From an uncultured Flavobacteriales bacterium (GTDB taxonomy: Bacteria > Bacteroidota > Bacteroidia > Flavobacteriales_E > Vicingaceae), in assembly GCA_937925525.1 (NCBI GenBank), contig CALALS010000064.1:1-18600 (forward strand): a stretch of 18,600 nt of DNA, in the 5' to 3' direction. Made by a program: the position numbers and the translations under genes. The notes below the pieces were generated by a model. That model saw only the letters and a program-made list of their open reading frames with translations, was not told the origin of the DNA and ran no database searches. How positions within the stretch are numbered: position 1 is the stretch's first letter; each line of letters opens with the position of its first letter. This document shows, piece by piece, positions 6,112-12,627 of this stretch.

Positions 6112-7698
6112 TTAGTTTTTTATTGGTTTAGAAAAAATTTCTTGAAAGTTTTCAGGATTTTCAAATATTCCCCTTTCAGAAATTAGCTTTATGGTAATGT
6201 TTCTGTTTTTTGCTTTTATTGAAAAATTATCCAGTATCTCCTGCACGTCATAGTCTAAGTTAACTGTTTTAGTTACGTCAATTTCTAAATACGCTCCCTC
6301 AGGAACTGAATCTAATTCCCTTGAAATTGCTCCTTTATTTAAAAATGTAACCTCTTCAGCTAAGGTCATTTTTAGTTTTTTATTATTTGCTTCTTTACTT
6401 TCAATATGTAAAAAGTGAGAGTTTTTATAGCTGTTGAATAATATTACTACGAGTGCCACAGCAAATCCAAGCGCAATTCCAATTAATAAATCGGAAAATA
6501 CTATTGCGACAATAGTTACGATAAACGGAATAAACTGTTTTTTTCCGTGTTTATACATTTGAGCAAACAATTTAGGATTAGCCAACTTATAGCCTATTAT
6601 TAAAAGTACGGCTGCTAATACACCTAGAGGTATTAAGTTCAAAAACTTTGGAATAAACACTACACTCAAAATAAGCAAGAATCCATGAAGTATTGCTGAT
6701 AATTTTGTTTTACCTCCGCTCATAATATTAGCAGAACTTCTTACTATTACCTGTGTAATAGGTATTCCTCCTATTAAACCTGAAATAGTGTTTCCTGTGC
6801 CCTGAGCTATTAACTCTCTGTTGGTGGGGGTAACTCTTTTTTCAGGGTCTAGTTTATCCGTAGCTTCCACACAAAGAAGTGTTTCTAAACTTGCTACTAT
6901 GGCTATAGTAATAGCCACAATATATACTTCAGTATTTGCAAATTGCGAAAAATCAGGAGTAGTAAATTGACCCAAAAAAGAATCTATTCCTTCCGGAACA
7001 GGAACTTTAACCAAATGCTGAGGACTTATGTTTAGAGATGAAGAGCCGCTTCCAACAAAAATTTGATATAAAACACCTACAATTACTGCCGCTAAAGGTC
7101 CCGGGAACATTTTAAAAAACTTATGTCTTTTTGACAATACTTTCTCCCAAAGCAGTAAAATAAAAAGTGATATGGCAGTAATTAAAATCACACCCGGAGA
7201 GATATAGTCTACCATCTTAATCAGTTCAGAAAAAGTATTTTCTCCATCTGGCTGGAAAAAATTCATGTCTCCTTCATAATCGGCATCATAGCCAAAGGCA
7301 TGCGGTATTTGTTTTAAAAAGATAATTATTCCTATTGCTGAGAGCATTCCTTTTATAACAGAAGTTGGAAAATAATAACCTATTACTCCGGCTTTTAGCA
7401 AGCCCATTATTATTTGAATAAGCCCTGCCATAACTACGGCAAGCAAAAAGATTTCATAGCTCCCTAATTCCGTAATGGCATTTAATACAATAACTGCTAA
7501 TCCTGCTGCCGGACCACTCACGCCCACAGAAGAACCTGAGATTGCTCCAACAACAATACCCCCAATAACTCCGGCTATAATACCTGAAAACAAAGGTGCT
7601 CCACTTGCTAAAGCAATTCCCAAACAAAGGGGTAAGGCAACAAAAAATACAACTAAACTAGCAGGCAAATCCTGCTTAAGATTTTTAAAAATACTCAT
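6112..7698 (-). CDS. SulP-family anion transporter (likely bicarbonate) with STAS domain
   Basis: A 528-residue membrane protein. The N-terminus (K-Q-D-L-P-A-S-L-V-V-F-F-V-A-L-P-L-C-L-G-I-A-L-A-S-G) is the SulP first-helix pattern, followed by G-V-S-G-P-A-A-G-L-A-V near residues 58-68 and about a dozen hydrophobic helices. Roughly residues 440-528 form a soluble STAS domain with E-I-D-V-T-K. SulP proteins move sulfate, bicarbonate or other anions. Here the substrate is inferred from the carbonic anhydrase gene 3 nt downstream; BicA-like sodium/bicarbonate symport is the closest known parallel. Sulfate cannot be ruled out, though no sulfur-assimilation gene is nearby. It is the second gene of the operon, 40 nt after a small membrane-anchored protein. 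Confidence 0.92.
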   Translation of the reverse strand: MSIFKNLKQDLPASLVVFFVALPLCLGIALASGAPLFSGIIAGVIGGIVVGAISGSSVGVSGPAAGLAVIVLNAITELGSYEIFLLAVVMAGLIQIIMGLLKAGVIGYYFPTSVIKGMLSAIGIIIFLKQIPHAFGYDADYEGDMNFFQPDGENTFSELIKMVDYISPGVILITAISLFILLLWEKVLSKRHKFFKMFPGPLAAVIVGVLYQIFVGSGSSSLNISPQHLVKVPVPEGIDSFLGQFTTPDFSQFANTEVYIVAITIAIVASLETLLCVEATDKLDPEKRVTPTNRELIAQGTGNTISGLIGGIPITQVIVRSSANIMSGGKTKLSAILHGFLLILSVVFIPKFLNLIPLGVLAAVLLIIGYKLANPKLFAQMYKHGKKQFIPFIVTIVAIVFSDLLIGIALGFAVALVVILFNSYKNSHFLHIESKEANNKKLKMTLAEEVTFLNKGAISRELDSVPEGAYLEIDVTKTVNLDYDVQEILDNFSIKAKNRNITIKLISERGIFENPENFQEIFSKPIKN

Positions 7699-7738
7699 GA
7701 ATAATGTTTTATAATTTAATTAAAATTGTGCGACTTAA

Positions 7739-8059
7739 TTATAAAACAAGCTCTGGAGGTGGGGTTGGTATTTTATCGCTAAAGTGGCTGGTTTTATACT
7801 CAACCAATAGTGATGCAGATAAATAAGAAGTGATTTGAAAAAACTGAAAAGAATTTGTTTTGTAAATAGAATGTTCCTCTTCTATATTATTGGTTTTTGA
7901 AGAAGAGTGATTTTCTTCTTCAGAAAGCGGTATTTGTGTTGTTCCATCAACAATTTCGGCTTTTTTGCATACCGAGCTATAGTTGTATATCATCAATGGA
8001 GCCGTTGATAACACAACTATCATAACGAAAGACAATATGCTTAAAAGGGTTTCTCTCAC
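7739..8059 (-). CDS. small membrane-anchored protein of unknown function heading the SulP operon
   Basis: Read from a GTG at 8059 this is 106 residues; an internal ATG at residue 13 would give 94. One hydrophobic segment spans about residues 6-27 (L-L-S-I-L-S-F-V-M-I-V-V-L-S) and may be an anchor or an uncleaved signal. Next come a lone Cys (31), a serine/glutamate-rich linker with E-E-E-N-H-S-S-S and E-E-E-H-S, and a proline tail I-P-T-P-P-P-E-L-V-L. I do not recognise the family; similar small Bacteroidota proteins with proline-rich ends are usually hypothetical. It lies 40 nt upstream of SulP in the same direction, and a TAnnTTTG box sits 4 nt before the GTG, so it is probably the first cistron. 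It could be an accessory or regulatory subunit of the transporter, but that is a guess. Confidence 0.6.
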   Translation of the reverse strand: MRETLLSILSFVMIVVLSTAPLMIYNYSSVCKKAEIVDGTTQIPLSEEENHSSSKTNNIEEEHSIYKTNSFQFFQITSYLSASLLVEYKTSHFSDKIPTPPPELVL

Positions 8060-8063
8060 GCTG

Positions 8064-8071
8064 CAAATATA
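8064..8071 (-). promoter_or_regulatory. -7 box of the SulP/carbonic anhydrase operon
   Basis: TATATTTG on the minus strand is a perfect TAnnTTTG box, followed by C. It ends 4 nt before the GTG at 8059, so transcription would begin at or next to the start codon. A matching TTTG at -33 is not evident. Confidence 0.5.
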
Positions 8072-8156
8072 ACGTCATTATTGGGAAATAATAACATATT
8101 AACATTTTTTAATAGATATTTAATGTAAGTACCCTGACTTTATTTTATGTTCAAAA

Positions 8157-8169
8157 CACTACTTTTACT
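8157..8169 (+). repeat. 13-nt direct repeat, copy 1, with possible -7 box of tadA
   Basis: CACTACTTTTACT occurs here and again, exactly, at 8671-8683, each just before a gene. It contains TACTTTTA (8160-8167), one mismatch from TAnnTTTG, ending 4 nt before the tadA ATG. No clear -33 element is seen for this copy. Confidence 0.4.
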
Positions 8170-8171
8170 AA

Positions 8172-8621
8172 ATGGAAATGCAAGTCTTTTCTGATGAATA
8201 TTTTATGAAAGAGGCCTTAAAAGAAGCCCAAAAGGCTTTTGAAAAGGATGAAGTGCCAATTGGTGCTGTAGTGGTTTGTCAAAATCAAATAATTGCACGC
8301 TGCCACAACCTAACTGAACAATTAAATGATGTTACAGCACATGCAGAAATGCAGGCCATTACTTCTGCAGCAAATTATTTGGGAGGAAAGTATTTAAATG
8401 AGTGTGTGGTTTATGTGACTCTTGAACCTTGTATAATGTGTGGTGGTGCTTTGTTTTGGAGCAAGTTGGGGAAATTAGTTTACGGTGCTCATGACCCTAA
8501 AAATGGCTTCACCTCTGCTGAAAAAAATTTACTACATCCAAAAACAAGAATTGTTGGAGGTATTTTAGAGGAAGATTCCTTATCGCTTCTCCGTTCCTTT
8601 TTCAAATCAAAACGAAAATAG
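8172..8621 (+). CDS. tadA: tRNA-specific adenosine deaminase (A34 to I34)
   Basis: A 149-residue zinc deaminase that converts A34 of tRNA-Arg(ACG) to inosine, needed to read CGN codons. The motifs are complete: H-A-E (His57 zinc ligand, Glu59 proton shuttle) and P-C-I-M-C (Cys87 and Cys90 zinc ligands). The N-terminal D-E-Y-F-M-K-E-A-L and V-P-I-G-A-V-V-V match E. coli TadA. The C-terminus is basic (F-F-K-S-K-R-K). The start is ATG at 8172; a second in-frame ATG two codons later is also possible, and a promoter-like box sits unusually close upstream. The gene is divergent from the SulP operon across a 112-nt gap that must hold both promoters. Confidence 0.93.
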   Translation: MEMQVFSDEYFMKEALKEAQKAFEKDEVPIGAVVVCQNQIIARCHNLTEQLNDVTAHAEMQAITSAANYLGGKYLNECVVYVTLEPCIMCGGALFWSKLGKLVYGAHDPKNGFTSAEKNLLHPKTRIVGGILEEDSLSLLRSFFKSKRK

Positions 8622-8642
8622 GCTCAAAGCTACCATTCTTGA

Positions 8643-8660
8643 ATTCCTAGTTGTAGGAAT
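8643..8660 (+). terminator. hairpin between tadA and the next gene
   Basis: ATTCCTA, loop GTTG and TAGGAAT form a perfect 7-bp stem 22 nt after the tadA stop. Only TTTT follows, 5 nt downstream of the stem, so termination strength is doubtful. The stem overlaps the TTG of the promoter proposed for the following gene. Confidence 0.45.
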
Positions 8661-8681
8661 CCAGTTTTATCACTACTTTTA
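8651..8681 (+). promoter_or_regulatory. promoter candidate of the 518-aa protein gene
   Basis: TTG (8651-8653), 20 nt, then TACTTTTA (8674-8681), one mismatch from TAnnTTTG. A start near 8687 would leave about 15 nt before the ATG at 8702. The -7 region lies in the second copy of a 13-nt repeat also found before tadA. Confidence 0.45.
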
Positions 8682-8683
8682 CT
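8671..8683 (+). repeat. 13-nt direct repeat, copy 2
   Basis: Exact second copy of CACTACTTTTACT at 8157-8169, here 18 nt before the ATG at 8702. It may reflect shared promoter sequence. Confidence 0.5.
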
Positions 8684-8701
8684 TTTCAAAACCAATGCCT
8701 T

Positions 8702-10258
8702 ATGACTCCGTCAGACGAACTATTTAATTTAATTCAATCTCTTACAAAATCTGAGAAAAGGTATTTTAAACTTGCTTCTACCCTTCAAAGTGGTTCTAAA
8801 AATTACATCAAGCTTTTTGATGCCATACTAGAGCAAGACGAGTATGATGAAGAGGAGATAAAAAAGAAATTTAAAAATTCCACTTTTATAAAACACTTAC
8901 CTTCAGAGAAAACCCACCTTTATAACCTTATTCTTAAAAGTTTAAGAGCTTTTTATGCTGACAGAAGTGCTTCTTCGCAATTACAGGAACAACTGAAAAA
9001 TATTGAAATTTTATATAGCAAAGCGCTTTACAAAGAATGCAGTAAGTTTATCAAGCGAGCTAAAAAGCTGGCTTACCAGCATGAAAAATATTATTATTTG
9101 TTAGAGCTTATTAATTGGGAAAAAATAATTATTGAAGAAGAATATTTAAGCGGAAAGTTTGATAAAGACCTTAATGAGCTAGTAAAAGAAGAAGAAGAGT
9201 GTATTGCCAAACTGAGAAATTTAGCAGAATACCAAGTCTTGTATTCTAAAATTAACTACGTTTTTAGAACAGGAGGATATATCAGAAACGATGAACAGGA
9301 AAATATAGTAAATGAAATTGCTAATTATCACCTAATTATTGGTAAAAACACTGCTATTTCAATAAAAGCTACAACAGCCTGTTATTACATAAAAGCTATG
9401 TGCGCCATTACAAAAAATGACATGGCTGATGCGGAGGTAAACCTCAGAAAGGTAATTACCGTTTTTGATAAAAATCCCGACATCATTAAAGAAGTTCCTA
9501 AACGCTACATCAAAACACTTAATTATTTATTCAGGATAAACCTTAGCAAGAACAATTTCAAACAATGTTTTGAAATCATTGATAAGCTTGAAGCAATGGC
9601 CAAAAAACCCGACTTCAAAAGCGTAGATTTACAAGTGATGTTCTTCTCCTTTATTTCATTTTCTAAAATGCTGGTGTATGAAGCAATAGGAAAGTTTGAC
9701 AAAGCCATAGAAATGATTGAGCCTATTATGCAAGGTGTTGAAGAGTTTGGAAACAAAATAAACAAAGAAGAAAAAACAATTTTCTTTTATAACTTTTCTA
9801 CGAATTACCTATGTCATGGAGATTTGAAAAAAGCCCTGCATTGGATAAATGAAGTGCTTAACGACCCTAACATTGGGTTAAGAAAAGACGTTTACACCTT
9901 TGCAAGAATTGTGAATTTACTTATTCATTTTGAGCTAGGTAATCATGATTTGCTGGAATACGAAATTCCTGCAACAGAGCGGTTTATTAAAAAGGCAAAA
10001 CGAAATTATAAAGTTGAAACCATCATTCTAAAAAACTTAAAAAAACTCTCAAGTATTCGCTACCGAAACAACCAGCAGTCTGTTTTATCAGAGTTTAAAA
10101 AACAACTCACCGAAGCATTTAAAGACCCCTATGAAAATGCTACCAACAAGTATTTTGATATTATGATGTGGGTAGAAAGCAAGCTGCAACGTAAATCATT
10201 TACTGAGCTTATTCAAGAAGACATGAAAAAAGAAAAAGTTGAAATGGTGGATGTATAA
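8702..10258 (+). CDS. conserved Bacteroidota helical-repeat (TPR-like) protein, function unknown
   Basis: A 518-residue soluble protein with no signal peptide or membrane segment. It is almost wholly helical, lysine- and glutamate-rich, with pairs of amphipathic helices about 35-40 residues apart (for example A-L-Y-K-E-C-S-K-F-I-K-R-A-K-K-L-A near 110-126, and G-K-F-D-K-A-I-E-M-I-E-P-I near residue 330). These look like divergent TPR units. The N-terminus (S-D-E-L-F-N-L-I-Q-S-L-T-K-S-E-K-R-Y-F-K) looks like a distinct small helical domain and is a pattern I associate with a widespread Bacteroidota hypothetical family. No enzymatic motif is visible; a scaffold role would fit the fold. It has its own promoter candidate and is followed 29 nt later by the DUF4184 gene. 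Confidence 0.75.
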   Translation: MTPSDELFNLIQSLTKSEKRYFKLASTLQSGSKNYIKLFDAILEQDEYDEEEIKKKFKNSTFIKHLPSEKTHLYNLILKSLRAFYADRSASSQLQEQLKNIEILYSKALYKECSKFIKRAKKLAYQHEKYYYLLELINWEKIIIEEEYLSGKFDKDLNELVKEEEECIAKLRNLAEYQVLYSKINYVFRTGGYIRNDEQENIVNEIANYHLIIGKNTAISIKATTACYYIKAMCAITKNDMADAEVNLRKVITVFDKNPDIIKEVPKRYIKTLNYLFRINLSKNNFKQCFEIIDKLEAMAKKPDFKSVDLQVMFFSFISFSKMLVYEAIGKFDKAIEMIEPIMQGVEEFGNKINKEEKTIFFYNFSTNYLCHGDLKKALHWINEVLNDPNIGLRKDVYTFARIVNLLIHFELGNHDLLEYEIPATERFIKKAKRNYKVETIILKNLKKLSSIRYRNNQQSVLSEFKKQLTEAFKDPYENATNKYFDIMMWVESKLQRKSFTELIQEDMKKEKVEMVDV

Positions 10259-10287
10259 TATTTATTCAAAATCTAACACATAAAAAA

Positions 10288-11025
10288 TTGCCATTTACTT
10301 TTTCACACCCTGCACTAATCCTACCTCTTAACTATCTTCCAAAAAAGTGGTTTTCAATGACTGTTCTAATTATAGGGAGTTTAACGCCAGATTTTGAATA
10401 CTTTATTAGAATGAGAGTCCATAGTATTTATAGCCATTCCCTAGAAGGATTGTTTTGGTTCGATTTACCCCTAGGCATAATCCTATGCTTTATTTTCCAT
10501 AATATAGTTAAGTCAAATTTAATTGATAATACTCCAAACTTCTTATTTCAGAGGTTATCTGTTTTTAACTCTTTTAATTGGAATAATTATTTTATAAAAA
10601 ATTTCGCTATAGTAATTCTATCTATTATACTAGGTGCTTCATCGCATCTTTTATGGGATTCTTTTACTCACCCTAATGGGTTTTTTGTGAATAAAATTTC
10701 ATTCTTTTCTGAAACTGTTTCTTTATATAAAATAAAAATTCCCAACTATAAATTAATTCAACATTCAAGTAGCTTTTTTGGAGGTATAGTAGTTGTCTTG
10801 TCACTATTGTTAATTCCAAAATCAATTAAATTAAATAATCAAATCTCGATCAAATATTGGTTGCTAATATTTGTCTTTACTTTTTTAATTATCTTTTTAA
10901 GATTATTCTTTGGCTTAGATTATAAATTGTATGGGCATTTAATTGCTACCGCTATTTCAGCATTTTTAATTTCTTTAATAATTACTCCCCTTATAACAAT
11001 AAAAAAAGCTCAGAAAAATTTCTGA
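10288..11025 (+). CDS. DUF4184 family membrane protein
   Basis: A 245-residue polytopic membrane protein starting at UUG. The start is fixed by M-P-F-T-F-S-H-P-A-L-I-L-P-L, the usual N-terminus of DUF4184. Other family marks are G-S-L-T-P-D-F-E-Y-F, Y-S-H-S-L-E-G and S-H-L-L-W-D-S-F-T-H-P-N-G, giving several conserved His and Asp residues at membrane edges, reminiscent of metal-dependent membrane hydrolases. About six hydrophobic segments follow. The function is unknown. Its base use is even more AT-rich than its neighbours, with many ATA, CTA and TTA codons, which could mean a different history. Its TGA stop lies inside the hairpin shared with the tRNA-Cys gene. Confidence 0.85.
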   Translation: MPFTFSHPALILPLNYLPKKWFSMTVLIIGSLTPDFEYFIRMRVHSIYSHSLEGLFWFDLPLGIILCFIFHNIVKSNLIDNTPNFLFQRLSVFNSFNWNNYFIKNFAIVILSIILGASSHLLWDSFTHPNGFFVNKISFFSETVSLYKIKIPNYKLIQHSSSFFGGIVVVLSLLLIPKSIKLNNQISIKYWLLIFVFTFLIIFLRLFFGLDYKLYGHLIATAISAFLISLIITPLITIKKAQKNF

Positions 11026-11033
11026 GCTTTTTT
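11001..11033 (+). terminator. bidirectional terminator between DUF4184 and tRNA-Cys
   Basis: A-run, GCTCAGAAA, AA, TTTCTGAGC, T-run: a 9-bp stem extended by A/T pairs, with U tracts on both strands. It can stop the DUF4184 transcript (plus) and the tRNA-Cys transcript (minus). The DUF4184 stop codon TGA (11023-11025) lies in the 3' arm. Confidence 0.85.
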
Positions 11034-11037
11034 GGTG

Positions 11038-11108
11038 AGGTCCCGAGCGGATTCGAACCGCTGTAGAAGCTTTTGCAGAGCCTTGCCTAGCCGCTCGGCC
11101 ACAGGACC
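11038..11108 (-). tRNA. tRNA-Cys (anticodon GCA)
   Basis: On the minus strand GGTCCTG pairs with CGGGACC as a 7-bp acceptor stem with one T-G pair. The anticodon arm is AGGCT-CTGCAAA-AGCTT, giving GCA. The T arm is AGCGG-TTCGAAT-CCGCT. The discriminator base is U, normal for tRNA-Cys. No CCA is encoded: the next minus-strand bases are CAC. Length is 71 nt. Confidence 0.95.
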
Positions 11109-11119
11109 TTTTTTCAATA

Positions 11120-11153
11120 TTGGCGCAAATTTAATAAAATAGCTTTACATTCG
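11120..11153 (+). promoter_or_regulatory. possible promoter of the HTTM gene pair
   Basis: TTG (11120-11122), 23 nt, then TACATTCG (11146-11153), one mismatch from TAnnTTTG. It overlaps the oppositely directed tRNA-Cys promoter and would give a leader of about 10 nt before the UUG at 11169. Confidence 0.3.
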
Positions 11154-11159
11154 GGCAAA
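11126..11159 (-). promoter_or_regulatory. promoter of tRNA-Cys
   Basis: On the minus strand TTTG (11159-11156) is followed after 22 nt by TAAATTTG (11133-11126), a perfect TAnnTTTG. Transcription would start near 11120, about 12 nt before the mature tRNA 5' end. Confidence 0.6.
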
Positions 11160-11168
11160 ATTAATCTG

Positions 11169-11696
11169 TTGAACAAAAAGCAACTAATTACTTTTGGCTG
11201 TTGTCTAATCTTTTTAGGGCATTTTACCGCACTTTTAATTTATGCTCTTCCAAAGCGTTTTGTTCCGCATATCCTACAATTCGCTACTTATCATTATATC
11301 GTCCCACAACATCATTATAACTTCAAAATATTTGCTCCGGAACCTCCTATGCACAATGAAATTTTTGCATTTAGAGAGGTTGAAGATGACCGTTTAAAAA
11401 AGTGGATAAACCTTAATAGCTACTATATCTCACAACATCAACGCAGTCGATTTGCGGGTTACCGAACCAAGTTAGTTATTCATAAAATTAACTCATGGGC
11501 TGCTTTTTATGGTTTATCAAAAACTGAAAACGATGAGGCATTTTATCAGTCTAATGAGTATAAAACGCTAAAAAAATACTTGCAATTTATCTCCCAAAAA
11601 AATGAGGGAAAAATAGAGGTTGTATATATAAAATGGCAGGTGAAAACGGGTGAAAAAGAAATCACTAAATTTCCGATAATTGACTTGGATGATTAA
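11169..11696 (+). CDS. membrane-anchored partner of the HTTM protein (DUF5819-like)
   Basis: 175 residues from a UUG (M-N-K-K-Q-L-I-T-F). One N-terminal hydrophobic helix (about residues 7-28) should anchor it, with the rest facing the periplasm. H-H-Y-N-F-K-I-F-A-P-E-P-P (about 48-60) recalls the F-A-P-x-P motif of DUF5819-type proteins that accompany HTTM proteins. A mixed polar domain follows, rich in Tyr and Lys, ending with acidic D-L-D-D. Function is unknown. It overlaps the HTTM gene by 8 nt, which implies translational coupling and probably a two-protein membrane complex. The family name is from memory and the similarity is limited to the motif and context. Confidence 0.7.
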   Translation: MNKKQLITFGCCLIFLGHFTALLIYALPKRFVPHILQFATYHYIVPQHHYNFKIFAPEPPMHNEIFAFREVEDDRLKKWINLNSYYISQHQRSRFAGYRTKLVIHKINSWAAFYGLSKTENDEAFYQSNEYKTLKKYLQFISQKNEGKIEVVYIKWQVKTGEKEITKFPIIDLDD

Positions 11697-12561
11697 TACT
11701 TTTCTAAATAATGTCCATGAGCAATCTCATTTTGATAGGCTAGTAAGGCTATTCGGAACTTTTTTTTATCTGGCTTTGGGGCTACAGTTATCATTAATGG
11801 TAGGGTCTGCTGAAGAGTTGTGGGGGGTTGATGCAATAATTTCTAAACAAGATGAGTTTTTCACTTGGTACAATCTCTTTAGTTATGATTTTTTTAATGA
11901 GCATATTTTGTTTACTATTGGTTTTTATTATCTCATTATTTTACTGGGCATGTTTAGTATTAAGCCTTGGATATCGGCTTTTTTAAACGCTGTTTTAACT
12001 TATTCTTTCTTTTTTTCAGTTAACAGCTATACCAATGCCGGTCACCATTTAAGCATACAGCTTTCATTTTTCTTTCTTTTCATGCTTTGCTTTAGAATAA
12101 AAAAACACACCTCTAATTTGGATTTTTTTTGGAATACTTTTTCTAACCTTGGGGTAAATGCTGGCAGGGTTTTAGTTTGCCTGCTTTACTTTATTGCAGC
12201 TGGATATAAACTTACCGGAGAAAACTGGCTAAGCGGAAATGCCTTTGAATATGTTATTTTAGTAGATGAATTTTCCCTGCCCGCTCTCAAATCATTTTTC
12301 TTAAATAATGAGTGGGTAATGATAATTGCTACTTACTTTGGGTTGGTTTATCAAGTACTTTTCCCTTTTGTAGTTTGGTTTAAAAAAATTAAAATTCCTT
12401 TGTTGATTGCCGGAGCCTTTTTTCATTTGTCCATCATGTTTTTGCATGGCTTGCCGGGCTTTGGCTTTGTAATGATATGCAGCTATCTGCTTTTCCTTTC
12501 TAATGACCAGGCAACATTATTGAGTGAAAAAATAGGCGTAAGCAGACTTTGGGTGAACTAA
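11689..12561 (+). CDS. HTTM domain (vitamin-K-carboxylase-like) membrane protein
   Basis: 290 residues from ATG 11689; an upstream UUG at 11680 would add three residues, but the ATG is preferred. About seven to eight hydrophobic segments are visible. Two blocks match the membrane part of vitamin K-dependent gamma-carboxylase: L-Y-F-I-A-A-G-Y-K-L-T-G-E-N-W-L (about 166-181) resembles human Y-F-I-A-G-V-K-K-L-D-A-D-W, and A-F-F-H-L-S-I-M-F near residue 245 resembles Y-F-H-C-M-N-S-Q-L-F. Lys174 sits where the human proposed active-site Lys218 lies. The large soluble domain of the carboxylase is absent. Bacterial HTTM proteins have no agreed function; an epoxidase or carboxylase-like reaction on a quinone is only an inference. 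Its partner gene overlaps just upstream. Confidence 0.78.
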   Translation: MINTFLNNVHEQSHFDRLVRLFGTFFYLALGLQLSLMVGSAEELWGVDAIISKQDEFFTWYNLFSYDFFNEHILFTIGFYYLIILLGMFSIKPWISAFLNAVLTYSFFFSVNSYTNAGHHLSIQLSFFFLFMLCFRIKKHTSNLDFFWNTFSNLGVNAGRVLVCLLYFIAAGYKLTGENWLSGNAFEYVILVDEFSLPALKSFFLNNEWVMIIATYFGLVYQVLFPFVVWFKKIKIPLLIAGAFFHLSIMFLHGLPGFGFVMICSYLLFLSNDQATLLSEKIGVSRLWVN

Positions 12562-12627
12562 ATACCAAAGAAATTCTTAAATTCGCATACCCTATTTCTG
12601 TTTAAGGGAAATATTGAAAGTTGAACT

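Noticed and set aside
7475..7714. Open frame on the plus strand opposite the SulP gene
   Set aside because: It is a low-complexity Pro/Ala/Thr translation of the antisense of hydrophobic helices, a common shadow; the SulP frame has full family motifs.
11038..11108. tRNA-Cys as an active integration site
   Set aside because: No integrase gene and no direct repeat of the tRNA 3' end is visible within the window.
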